Source: Phycicoccus flavus
GTDB lineage: Bacteria > Actinomycetota > Actinomycetes > Actinomycetales > Dermatophilaceae
NCBI RefSeq assembly: GCF_004025965.2
Contig: NZ_SAYU02000033.1
Location: forward strand, 1 to 41,278
Reading direction: 5' to 3'
DNA: 41,278 nt
Below the pieces are notes generated by a model. It saw nothing but the letters and a program-made list of their open reading frames with translations. It made no database searches and was not told where the DNA came from. The position numbers and the translations under genes were made by a program. This document shows, piece after piece, positions 1 through 6,832 of the stretch; the first letter of the stretch is position 1, and each line of letters starts with the position of its first letter.

Positions 1-22
1 CGGGTGGTGTCGAGGGTGAGCT
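1..22. repeat. Terminal direct repeat, left copy (matches 41257-41278)
   Basis: The first 22 bases are identical to the last 22 bases of the window, in the same orientation. Joining the ends over this overlap restores one uninterrupted IS481-type C-terminal reading frame. Confidence 0.9.
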
Positions 23-127
23 CGCGCAGGATCTCGCCGGTGGTGGCGTCGCTGATGGTGATGTGCAGGCCGTGGATGAGGGCGGTGACGGGGCGGCTGT
101 TGTGGTGTCGGCCGAGGCCGATGGAGT
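1..127 (-). pseudogene. C-terminal fragment of an IS481-type transposase
   Basis: Read on the minus strand this stretch encodes an open segment with the pieces HHNRPVTAL-like, LHITISDATTGEIL and RELTLDTTR, which resembles the extreme C-terminus of actinobacterial IS481-type DDE transposases. The catalytic part is missing: the reading frame stops matching at about base 128, where an IS3 element begins, and the last codons lie beyond the left edge. Bases 1-22 recur identically at 41257-41278, where the same protein tail continues to its stop codon. It is either a second copy of the element or the same copy seen across a circular join. Confidence 0.7.
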
Positions 128-182
128 TGAACCGCCCTGGGTTTCCCGGAGGGTGCTGATCTAGCAAGGGAGACTGACTCTC

Positions 183-515
183 ATGGCAGCACCGAGGAAG
201 TACGAGCGGGAGTTCCGGGACCGGGCGGTGCGGATGTACCGCGACCGCCTCTCCGAGGGACATGACTCCAAGCTCGGAGCACGCCGGCATGTCGGGTCGA
301 TGTTGGACCTGAACCCGGCGACGTTGCGGAACTGGGTCGAGGACGCCGAACGTGCTGAGGGTGTGCGGGCACCGTCGGCGGCCTCGAGGTCGGTGGACTC
401 CGAGGAGGTGCGGGCGCTGAAGAAGCGGGTGGCCGAGCTGGAGCGGGCCAACGACATCCTCACGACCGCGTCAGCGTTTTTCGCCCGGGCGGAGCTCGAC
501 CGCCGACTGAAGTGA
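183..515 (+). CDS. IS3-family transposase OrfA (helix-turn-helix subunit)
   Basis: A 110-residue protein with the plan of IS3-family OrfA: a helix-turn-helix in the first 60 residues (KYEREFRDRAVRMY, then LNPATLRNWV) that would bind the element's ends, and a C-terminal coiled-coil (EEVRALKKRVAELERANDIL) of the leucine-zipper type used for multimerisation. The ATG is preceded by a purine-rich AAGGGAG about 10 bases upstream. Its stop overlaps the GTG start of orfB (GTGA at 512-515), the usual coupled arrangement. The gene looks intact, but its partner orfB is truncated, so transposition from this copy is unlikely. Confidence 0.85.
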   Translation: MAAPRKYEREFRDRAVRMYRDRLSEGHDSKLGARRHVGSMLDLNPATLRNWVEDAERAEGVRAPSAASRSVDSEEVRALKKRVAELERANDILTTASAFFARAELDRRLK

Positions 516-792
516 TCGTGGACTATGTCGACTCCGTGAAGGAGCGACACGGCGTCGAGCCGGTCTGTGTCGTGCTGTCTCAGCAGGGCATCACGATCGC
601 GCCGTCCACGTACTACGCCCACAGGGCAGCCCCGGTCTCGGCCGCGGTGCTGCAGGACGCGTACCTGGCCAACGCGCTGTTCACCCTCTGGGCCGAGAAC
701 TGGGGCGTGTACGGGGCCCGGAAGCTGTGGCACGCCGCCCACCGCGCCGGGATCGACGTCGGCCGCGACCAGGTCGCCCGGCTCATGCGGGT
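512..792 (+). pseudogene. Truncated IS3-family transposase OrfB (N-terminal 93 residues)
   Basis: The first ~93 residues match the N-terminal HTH_21 region of IS3-family OrfB (VDSVKERHGVEPVCVVL, YGARKLWHAAHRAGIDVGRD, VARLMR). After VARLMR the expected link into the rve integrase core with its DDE triad is missing; the frame instead runs into unrelated DNA that encodes a small HTH protein in another frame. The frame stays open to 1483 only because the DNA is GC-rich. No catalytic residues remain. Confidence 0.8.
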
Positions 793-999
793 ATGGAGAC
801 CTCGAGCGCCCTCGACACCCCTGAGCCGTCCACGACCGACACCCTCCTCCTCACACTGGACGAGGCGGCCAAACAGCTGCGCTGCCCCCGGCGCAGCGTG
901 GAGCGCTACGTCGCGGGCCACCGGCTGCGGGCGGTGCGTCTGGGCCGGTCGGTGCGGCGCAGCGCGGTCTTGGACAGGGCGCGGCGCTTGTACCGTTAG
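793..999 (+). pseudogene. Excisionase-like helix-turn-helix fragment
   Basis: An ATG at 793 opens a 68-residue frame containing LLTLDEAAKQLRC, SVERYVAGHRLRAVRLGRSVR, the signature of the small MerR-like HTH_17 / excisionase family (DNA-binding proteins that steer tyrosine recombinases or act as prophage and plasmid regulators). The family motif ends at about residue 55. The last residues (AVLDRARRLYR) come from the opposite strand of the neighbouring IS3 OrfB, so the tail is chimeric. No ribosome site is evident. It may be debris of an integrated element's recombination module, which fits the tRNA-Arg fragment at the other end of the window, but that link is inference. Confidence 0.55.
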
Positions 1000-1076
1000 T
1001 AGCCCTGCCGGGAGACTCCGAGGACGGCGCAGCTGTTGTCGACGGGGACCCCGGCGTCGGCCAGTCGGTCGATCAC
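985..1076 (-). pseudogene. IS3-family OrfB start, nonsense-mutated and truncated
   Basis: From GTG at 1076 the frame reads VIDRLADAGVPVDNSC then AVLGVSRQGY, a textbook IS3 OrfB N-terminus. The next codon, where relatives have tyrosine (QGYYRYK), is TAA (998-996), followed in frame by RYKRR. A TAC-to-TAA change therefore ended translation after 26 codons, and the DNA after about 985 no longer matches the family. Confidence 0.75.
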
Positions 1077-1369
1077 CGGGTGAATCCTTTTGGGTGGGGC
1101 TTGTCCTCCGCCAGGAATGTCGCTGCTTGTCGGATGATCGCCAGCTCGCGCTCCAGCTCACGGATCCGCTTCCGGGCGGCCCGCAGGTCGGCGGACTCGC
1201 TTGCGGGAACGCCCGTGATCTCGCCGCGGTCGACCCGGTCCTGCTTGAGCCACTCGTGCAGGCAGCCGGCGCTGATGCCGAGCTCGTAGGCGGTCTGCTT
1301 GACGTGTGTGCCGGATCGGACCAGCGCGACTGCTCGCGCGCGGAACTCCGGAGGGTAGGGACGAGGCAC
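1073..1369 (-). CDS. IS3-family transposase OrfA, second element
   Basis: A GTG start at 1369 gives 98 residues: an N-terminal helix-turn-helix (YPPEFRARAVALVRSG, TAYELGISAGCLHEWLKQD) and a C-terminal leucine-zipper helix (LRAARKRIRELERELAIIRQ, AATFLAED), the standard IS3 OrfA layout. The same frame is open upstream to 1624, but that extension lies outside the element and matches nothing. The stop overlaps the orfB GTG (GTGA at 1076-1073). OrfB is lost, so the copy is not self-mobile. Confidence 0.8.
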   Translation of the reverse strand: MPRPYPPEFRARAVALVRSGTHVKQTAYELGISAGCLHEWLKQDRVDRGEITGVPASESADLRAARKRIRELERELAIIRQAATFLAEDKPHPKGFTR

Positions 1370-1579
1370 TGTCAGAGCCTTCCAGTCAGGCGCTCGACTC
1401 ACCACCACCACTGGAACCAAACCGGGGGGCAGGTCAGTGTCGGCCGAACCGTCAGCAGTCGCGAGTGCAGGCGACGGTCCTGAACGGGCCGTCGAGGGGG
1501 ACGCAGTCGGTCTCGTACAAGCGGAACGGTGGGATCGCACCGCAAGGTGGCCCGGTACGGGCCGTGTTTCGAGGTGACC

Positions 1580-1632
1580 TTGCGTCAGGTACGGGAGGAG
1601 CACTACGTTCGCCTGACTGGACATCAGATGTC
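1580..1632 (+). promoter_or_regulatory. Candidate promoter and operator for the gntR-kinase operon
   Basis: TTGCGT (1580-1585) and TACGTT (1604-1609), 18 bases apart, form a plausible sigma-70-like promoter. Just downstream, GACATCAGATGTC (1620-1632) is a perfect 6-1-6 palindrome ending 18 bases before the TTG start. FadR-type GntR regulators usually bind short palindromes over their own promoter, so this is the best autoregulatory operator candidate. The rest of 1438-1579 shows no recognisable gene. Confidence 0.5.
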
Positions 1633-1650
1633 TGGAAGTGGGAGGCAGCG

Positions 1651-3867
1651 TTGCCGCGCACCAGCCTGGTCGAGGACGTCGCAGGACGTCTGTTGGACCG
1701 GATCGTCTCCGGCGAGTTCGTCGGGGGATCCCTGCTGCCCTCCGAGTCAGAGCTGGCCGGCCAGTTCGGGGTCTCCCGGCTCACTATGCGCGAAGCCGTG
1801 AAGATGCTGGCCGCAGGTCAAGTCGTGCGGTCCGTGCAGGGAGTCGGGACATTCGTGGCCCCCGTCGGCCGGTGGACCTCCGTCGGGGCGGTCATCCGGG
1901 TGAGCGAAGGGGATGCTTCGCAAGTCATCGGTCGCCTCGTGGAGGTTCGCGGGATGCTCGAGGTCGGCGCGGCCGAGTTGTTCGCGCCCTTGGCGGCCCC
2001 CGCGGATCTCGAGACGCTTGCCGACAACGTTGCCGCGATGCGGTTCGCTCATCGTGAGGACGACGTCGAGTCGTTCGTGGCCGCCGACCTCGCATTCCAC
2101 ACCCGCATCATCGAGGGCTGTGGGAACCCGTTCGTCCGGGTGGCCTTTGCTCCGGTCGCCGAGTCCCTTGTGTACTCCCAACGCCTCACGGCCGCGGTTC
2201 ACGATATCCGCGAGCATGCGATCGTCCATCACGCCGCGATCCTCGCGGCTTTGCACACCGGCCGTGCCTCGACGACGGCCACGGCGATGCGCGAACACCT
2301 GATCCAGACCCGCGACGACGCCCGCAGGTACCTGTCCGGTGTCGGCAAGTCGGCGGTTTCGGCCGCTGGTCTCACCTCTGATGTGTCCTCATCCCTCAAT
2401 CACCCAGATGGAGACGACGTGACCGACCACGATGCTGCCCGGACCAAGGACGAACTGCTCCGCGACATGCCTCCTCCGCGGAGTGTGACGGCCGAGGAGA
2501 TCCGCGCATCTCGGGCCCAGCGACCCCGGCGCACGCTGGTCGTCCTCGACGACGATCCGACGGGCACCCAGTCGGTGGCGGACCTCCCGGTACTCACGCG
2601 CTGGGACACCGAGGACCTCGCATGGGCCCTGCGCACTGGTGCCGACGCGGTCTACGTGCTCACCAACTCGCGAAGCCTCGACGCGGCAGACGCCGAGCGG
2701 GTCAACCGCGAAGTGGCCCGCAACGCCTTGGACGCCGCCGCGCTGCTGGACGTGGAGATCGACTTCGTCTCTCGCTCGGACTCCACGCTGCGCGGCCACT
2801 ACCCGCTCGAGCCCGACACACTGGTCGCCGCGCTCGAGGAGGCTCGGGCGCAGGTGGACGCCGTCGTGCTGGTGCCTGCCTTCGGTGACGCCGGACGCGT
2901 GACCGTTCGATCGGTCCACTACGCCGGGTCAGAAGCGGATGGCTACGTGCCGGCCAGCGAGACCGAGTTCGCTCGCGACGCCACCTTCGGGTACGCGGCG
3001 TCGGACCTTCGCGAATGGGTCCAGGAGAAGACCGCGGGTCGGATCGCGGCCTCGGACGTGGCGACAGTTCCGTTAGACATCCTGCGATCCGGCCATGAGG
3101 CCGTAACCGATATCTTGCTCGGTCTCCACGACGCTCGACCTGTCGTGGTCGACATCGTCGAGGAGACCGACCTGCGCGTGCTGTCGCTGGCCCTGTTGGC
3201 CGCAGAGGACGCCGGGAAGCGCTTCCTGTTCCGGGTGGGACCGCCGTTCGTCAGAGGCTTCATCGGGCAGGACGTGCTGGAACCTCTCAGCAACTCCGAT
3301 GTCGACCAGATCATCGCAGGCGGAGAGGGCGACGGGTCGAGCTACGGGCTCGTGGTCGTCGGCTCTCACGTGGGGCTCACCACACGGCAGCTGAAACGGC
3401 TTCTGGAGGAGCAGGATCCCACTGTCATGACGATCGCGGTCGAGAAGGTGCTGGGCCCGGACCGTGAGGCGCATCTGGACCGGATCGTTCGCGAGACCGT
3501 GGAGGGCCTGAGCTCCGGCAACGTCGTCGTCACGACCTCGCGCGAGCTCGTGGTCGGTGAGAACGCCGATGACTCGTTGGACATCGCGCGGCAGGTCTCG
3601 AGCGCGGTCGTCGAGGTCGTACGCCAAGTACTCGAGGCCGCGCCGCCGCGGTTCGTCGTGGCCAAGGGAGGAATCACCTCGGCCGAGGTCGCGAGCCGCG
3701 GCCTCTCCATCGCGCGTGCGATGGTTCGCGGCCCGATGCTCCCGGGCATCGTCTCACTCTGGGAGCCGACGGACGGTCCGGCCCAGGGCATCCCCTACGT
3801 CGTCTTCGCCGGAAACGTCGGGGACGACTCGAGCCTGGCCGAGGTCGTCGCCACCTTGACGGCCTGA
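1651..3867 (+). CDS. GntR (FadR-type) regulator fused to a DUF1537 four-carbon acid sugar kinase
   Basis: A TTG at 1651 with GGGAGG just upstream begins a 738-residue frame with two complete families. Residues ~1-70 are a GntR winged helix (LLDRIVSGEFVGGSLLPSE, GVSRLTMREAVKML). Residues ~90-225 are an FCD effector domain with its metal ligands (DLAFHTRI, EHAIVHHAAI, MREHL). After a ~50-residue polar linker, residues ~290-738 are a four-carbon acid sugar kinase (LVVLDDDPTGTQSVADLPV, SRSDSTLRGHYPLE, VVAKGGITSAEV, PYVVFAGNVG), the family that phosphorylates 3-oxo-tetronates (OtnK) or tetronates. There is no stop between them. A GTG at 2419 with a GGAGA-like site in the linker could also start a free kinase. 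The frame is open back to 1306 through IS DNA, which is not coding. The next gene is an LtnD-type dehydrogenase, the usual partner of the kinase. Confidence 0.8.
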   Translation: MPRTSLVEDVAGRLLDRIVSGEFVGGSLLPSESELAGQFGVSRLTMREAVKMLAAGQVVRSVQGVGTFVAPVGRWTSVGAVIRVSEGDASQVIGRLVEVRGMLEVGAAELFAPLAAPADLETLADNVAAMRFAHREDDVESFVAADLAFHTRIIEGCGNPFVRVAFAPVAESLVYSQRLTAAVHDIREHAIVHHAAILAALHTGRASTTATAMREHLIQTRDDARRYLSGVGKSAVSAAGLTSDVSSSLNHPDGDDVTDHDAARTKDELLRDMPPPRSVTAEEIRASRAQRPRRTLVVLDDDPTGTQSVADLPVLTRWDTEDLAWALRTGADAVYVLTNSRSLDAADAERVNREVARNALDAAALLDVEIDFVSRSDSTLRGHYPLEPDTLVAALEEARAQVDAVVLVPAFGDAGRVTVRSVHYAGSEADGYVPASETEFARDATFGYAASDLREWVQEKTAGRIAASDVATVPLDILRSGHEAVTDILLGLHDARPVVVDIVEETDLRVLSLALLAAEDAGKRFLFRVGPPFVRGFIGQDVLEPLSNSDVDQIIAGGEGDGSSYGLVVVGSHVGLTTRQLKRLLEEQDPTVMTIAVEKVLGPDREAHLDRIVRETVEGLSSGNVVVTTSRELVVGENADDSLDIARQVSSAVVEVVRQVLEAAPPRFVVAKGGITSAEVASRGLSIARAMVRGPMLPGIVSLWEPTDGPAQGIPYVVFAGNVGDDSSLAEVVATLTA

Positions 3868-3950
3868 TCGTTCATCCACTCGTACCACGTCTCATCCCGC
3901 CGCTCGAGCGCACGCCCTACGGCGTCACCGACTGTTCAAGGAGGAACAGC

Positions 3951-4844
3951 ATGTCGTCCGAACCCACCATCGCCGTCATCGGACTCGGTGCCATGGGGTT
4001 GCCCATGGCGACCCGCCTGGCCGAGAGGTTCACCGTCCGAGGCTACGACCTCGACCCCGAGCGCATCCGAGCGGCGTCCGAGAAGAACGTCGACCCGGCG
4101 GACTCAGCGCGGGCCGCCGCCCAGGACGCAGACTGCGTCCTGCTCGCCGTCCGCAATGGTGCCCAGCTGGAAGACGCGCTCTACGGGGACAACGGCGTCG
4201 CCGAGGTATTGCGCACCGGCAGCGTCGTCGTCCTCACATCCACCATCGGCATCGGTCCGGTGCGCGAGGTCGCCCAGAAGCTGCAGGCCGACGGTATCCA
4301 CCTGGTCGACGCACCGATCTCGGGTGGGCCCAAAAGAGCTGGCGTCGGCGACTTGCTCATCGTGGTCGGCGCGAGCGACGAGGCATACTCAGTCGCCGAA
4401 CCCGTCCTGGAGCACCTGTCCTCCACGCTTCGGCGGATGGGCTCATCTCCTGGTGATGGCCAAGCGATGAAGACGGTGAACCAGCTCCTCTGCGGGGTCC
4501 ACATCGCGGCCGGGGCGGAGGCGCTCGCTCTCGCCGGTGCTCTGGGTCTGGACCAGCGCCTGGTCCTGGAGACCCTGGGCGCCGGCGCAGCAGCGTCCTT
4601 CATGCTCGGCGACCGCGGCCCGAGGATGCTGCAGGCATTCGACGACGGGGGCGCCGAGGTCAACAGCCGCCTCGACATCTTCGTCAAGGACATGGGCATC
4701 GTCAGTTCGGCCGCCCGGGCAGCGGGGCTGGCCACCCCGGTTGCCGGAGCGGCCGAACAGATCTTCCTGCTGGGGCAGGCCGCTGGTCTGGCCGCGGCCG
4801 ACGACTCCTCCGTCATCACCGTCCTGGGCGCGAGGGAGGACTGA
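3951..4844 (+). CDS. ltnD: L-threonate dehydrogenase-like NAD-dependent 2-hydroxyacid dehydrogenase
   Basis: A 297-residue member of the 3-hydroxyisobutyrate dehydrogenase family. The N-terminal Rossmann fold has GLGAMG at residues 11-16, with the substrate loop DAPISGGPKRAG near 120 and the catalytic lysine region AMKTVNQLL near 170. Beside a DUF1537 kinase it is best read as LtnD, which oxidises L-threonate to 2-oxo-tetronate in the LtnD-OtnI-OtnK-OtnC route; D-erythronate- or glycerate-type substrates are possible. The ATG follows AAGGAGG. Its stop is one base before the permease ATG, so the two are co-transcribed. OtnI and a clear OtnC are not adjacent. Confidence 0.75.
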   Translation: MSSEPTIAVIGLGAMGLPMATRLAERFTVRGYDLDPERIRAASEKNVDPADSARAAAQDADCVLLAVRNGAQLEDALYGDNGVAEVLRTGSVVVLTSTIGIGPVREVAQKLQADGIHLVDAPISGGPKRAGVGDLLIVVGASDEAYSVAEPVLEHLSSTLRRMGSSPGDGQAMKTVNQLLCGVHIAAGAEALALAGALGLDQRLVLETLGAGAAASFMLGDRGPRMLQAFDDGGAEVNSRLDIFVKDMGIVSSAARAAGLATPVAGAAEQIFLLGQAAGLAAADDSSVITVLGARED

Positions 4845-4845
4845 C

Positions 4846-6291
4846 ATGGGCTCGACGATGTTGTTCGTGACCGCAGCGGTAGCCGTCGCCGTGCTGCTCC
4901 TGCTGGTGGTCCGGTTCAAACTTCCGGCTTTCGTCTCCCTGCTGTTGGTGTCCATGGGCGCGGCTCTCCTGGCCGGCATTCCGGTGGAGGAGGTTGTCCC
5001 CACCATGATCGCCGGGATGGGCAAGGTGCTCGGCTCGGTCGCGATCGTCGTCGGCCTCGGTTCGGTCCTCGGGCGTCTGATCGAGGTTTCCGGAGGCGCC
5101 GATCACCTGGCGCGCCGGTTCACCGAGCGTCTCGGCCCGGCCCGAGTCACCGTGGCGCTCACAGCGGCGGCATTCGTCCTCGGGATTCCTGTCTTCTTCG
5201 ACGTCGCCTTCATCATCCTGGCCCCGATCGTCTTCGCCTTCGCCAAGATCGCCGGCCTGAACCCCCTCAAGGTCGGACTTCCTGTCGGCGTCGTCCTGCT
5301 CGCCCTGCACGTCACCGTCCCACCCCACCCCGGGCCGGTCGCCGCAGCCGCTGTGACTGGCGCCTCCGTGGGGTTGCTCACCCTCCTCGCCTTGGTGGTC
5401 GGCGCAGCAGCTGGAGCCGTGGGCTTCTTCGCCGCCAGGATCATCAAGGTCGACGGCATCACCCTCGGCCCGTCGCCCGCCACCGCAAGCACCGAGGACG
5501 CGGACGGGGGGACGTCCTTCGCGGACGGGCCCGACACGACCGGGTCCGGAGGGACCGCGACCAAGACCGAGGCGAGGACCGACACCGACAACGCGTCCTC
5601 ACACAACGGCAGCGCCGGCGTGCCGGGCACCGGTACGGTCGTCGGCCTCATCCTGCTGCCGATCGTCATGATCATGGTGGGGTCGGTCCTCACCACGGTC
5701 CTCGGGGAGGACAACGCGCTGGTTCCGTACGCCTCGTTCATCGGCTCGCCGACCACCGCGCTTCTCGTCGGTGTCCTGGTGGCCTACCTGGTCATCGGCT
5801 CTCGGGCCGGATGGGATCGCACCCAGCGCAGCATCGTCGCCGACTCCGCCCTGCCGCTGGTCGCCATCATCATCTTCGTCACCGGAGCCGGCGGGGTGTT
5901 CGCCAACGTCCTCGTCGAGTCGGGGATCGGCAAAGCCCTCACCGACAGCCTCACCGGACTCGGCCTTCCGCTCATCGTCTCGGGGTTCTTGCTCTCGTCT
6001 GCTCTTCGCGCGGCCCAGGGTTCGGCCACCGTCGCCATCCTGACGACGGGAGGCCTCCTTGCCGACGCGATCACCAATGGCGGGTACAGCTCGTTGCAGG
6101 TGGCCCTCATCACCCTGGCCATCGGATTCGGCGGCCTCGGTCTGTCGCACATCAACGACTCCGGGTTCTGGATCGTCACCAAGTACTTGGGTCTGTCCGT
6201 CGCGGACGGCCTACGGACGTGGACGGTCCTGACGACCGTCACTGGCGTGTCAGGCTTCCTCCTCACCGCCCTGATCTTCGCGCTCGCATGA
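4846..6291 (+). CDS. GntP-family gluconate/sugar-acid permease
   Basis: A 481-residue, strongly hydrophobic protein with the GntP hallmarks: an N-terminal membrane block, GIPVFFDVAFIIL, HVTVPPHPGPVAAA, and near the C-terminus SALRAAQGSATVAILT and GLSHINDSGFWIV. GntP carriers are proton-coupled importers of gluconate-like acids, so a C4 acid such as threonate is the likely cargo here. Unusually, a ~55-residue hydrophilic stretch rich in Thr, Asp, Ser and Gly (about 5470-5630) is inserted in the central loop. The ATG at 4846 follows GGGAGGA and lies one base after the dehydrogenase stop. Confidence 0.85.
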   Translation: MGSTMLFVTAAVAVAVLLLLVVRFKLPAFVSLLLVSMGAALLAGIPVEEVVPTMIAGMGKVLGSVAIVVGLGSVLGRLIEVSGGADHLARRFTERLGPARVTVALTAAAFVLGIPVFFDVAFIILAPIVFAFAKIAGLNPLKVGLPVGVVLLALHVTVPPHPGPVAAAAVTGASVGLLTLLALVVGAAAGAVGFFAARIIKVDGITLGPSPATASTEDADGGTSFADGPDTTGSGGTATKTEARTDTDNASSHNGSAGVPGTGTVVGLILLPIVMIMVGSVLTTVLGEDNALVPYASFIGSPTTALLVGVLVAYLVIGSRAGWDRTQRSIVADSALPLVAIIIFVTGAGGVFANVLVESGIGKALTDSLTGLGLPLIVSGFLLSSALRAAQGSATVAILTTGGLLADAITNGGYSSLQVALITLAIGFGGLGLSHINDSGFWIVTKYLGLSVADGLRTWTVLTTVTGVSGFLLTALIFALA

Positions 6292-6337
6292 GCGTGGGGT
6301 GGCTTACGCCCTGACGAAATCGACAAGGAGAAGGCTT

Positions 6338-6832
6338 GTGCAGATGCCGCGTACACCCACGGATTACCCGCTCGACAACGACGGGGGCAACCCCGACGTA
6401 CCCCCGAAGATGCCGTTCTTGCATCTCTGGACCGACTCGGAGGGGAGCAGTCGAATCACGGACTCCCTGATGGGCGGCTTCGCGATGAAGAGCATCGGAG
6501 GTGGCGCCGACCCGCAATGGCTCCGACCGTTCCCGGGTGAGGTTTCGTCGGTCTCCTTCGCGGTACTCCCGGTCGGCTGGGTAGGGCAATGGCACGAGAG
6601 CCCCCACCCGCAGTGGGTGGTCCCCGTGCGCGGCCGGTGGTTCATCGAGACCCAAGACGGGGGACGGGTCGAGATGGGTCCTGGTGACATCCACTTCGGC
6701 CAAGACCAGGACACCGTCGAGAAGGAGGAGCGGCGGGGCCACCTGTCCGGCTGTGTAGGCAACGAGCCCTGTTTCCAGATGCTTGTGCAGTTCGCGCAGT
6801 CTCCGGTGCCTCCGACGCGGCACCCCTTCTGA
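6338..6832 (+). CDS. Cupin-domain protein
   Basis: About 164 residues with one cupin barrel. Motif 1 is WHESPHPQWVVPVRGRWF (two histidines as probable metal ligands) and the region after it holds VEMGPGDIHFGQDQ. The GTG at 6338 lies 7 bases after AAGGAG; an ATG at 6344 is the alternative. The family is too diverse to name a reaction; small cupins in sugar-acid operons are isomerases, mutarotases or sensors of the sugar acid. Its stop overlaps the next start by one base (TGATG), implying translational coupling with the SMP-30 protein. Confidence 0.75.
   Translation: MQMPRTPTDYPLDNDGGNPDVPPKMPFLHLWTDSEGSSRITDSLMGGFAMKSIGGGADPQWLRPFPGEVSSVSFAVLPVGWVGQWHESPHPQWVVPVRGRWFIETQDGGRVEMGPGDIHFGQDQDTVEKEERRGHLSGCVGNEPCFQMLVQFAQSPVPPTRHPF

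Larger units (their letters stand above)
128..792 (+). mobile_element. IS3-family element remnant 1 (left end present, right part lost)
   Basis: The element starts with TGAACCGCC at 128, a typical IS3-family terminus beginning with TG, and carries orfA (183-515) overlapped by orfB (from 512). Similarity to OrfB ends near 790, well before the DDE catalytic core, where unrelated sequence begins. No right inverted repeat is seen. It appears to have inserted into the IS481-type transposase gene to its left. It is a dead copy unless helped in trans. Confidence 0.75.
985..1437 (-). mobile_element. IS3-family element remnant 2
   Basis: On the minus strand the element begins with TGACCTGCCCC (ending at 1437 in window coordinates), a plausible IS3-type TG terminus, followed by orfA (1369-1073) and the first ~30 codons of orfB. 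It breaks off near 985 against the HTH fragment. Its OrfA differs clearly from that of remnant 1, so it is a different IS3-family element and not the other half of the same one. Confidence 0.7.

Noticed and set aside
1306-1650. An 853-codon frame that begins at 1306 and runs into the GntR-kinase gene
   Set aside because: The first part crosses an IS3 remnant and its terminus and has no ribosome site; TTG at 1651 has a strong one directly upstream.
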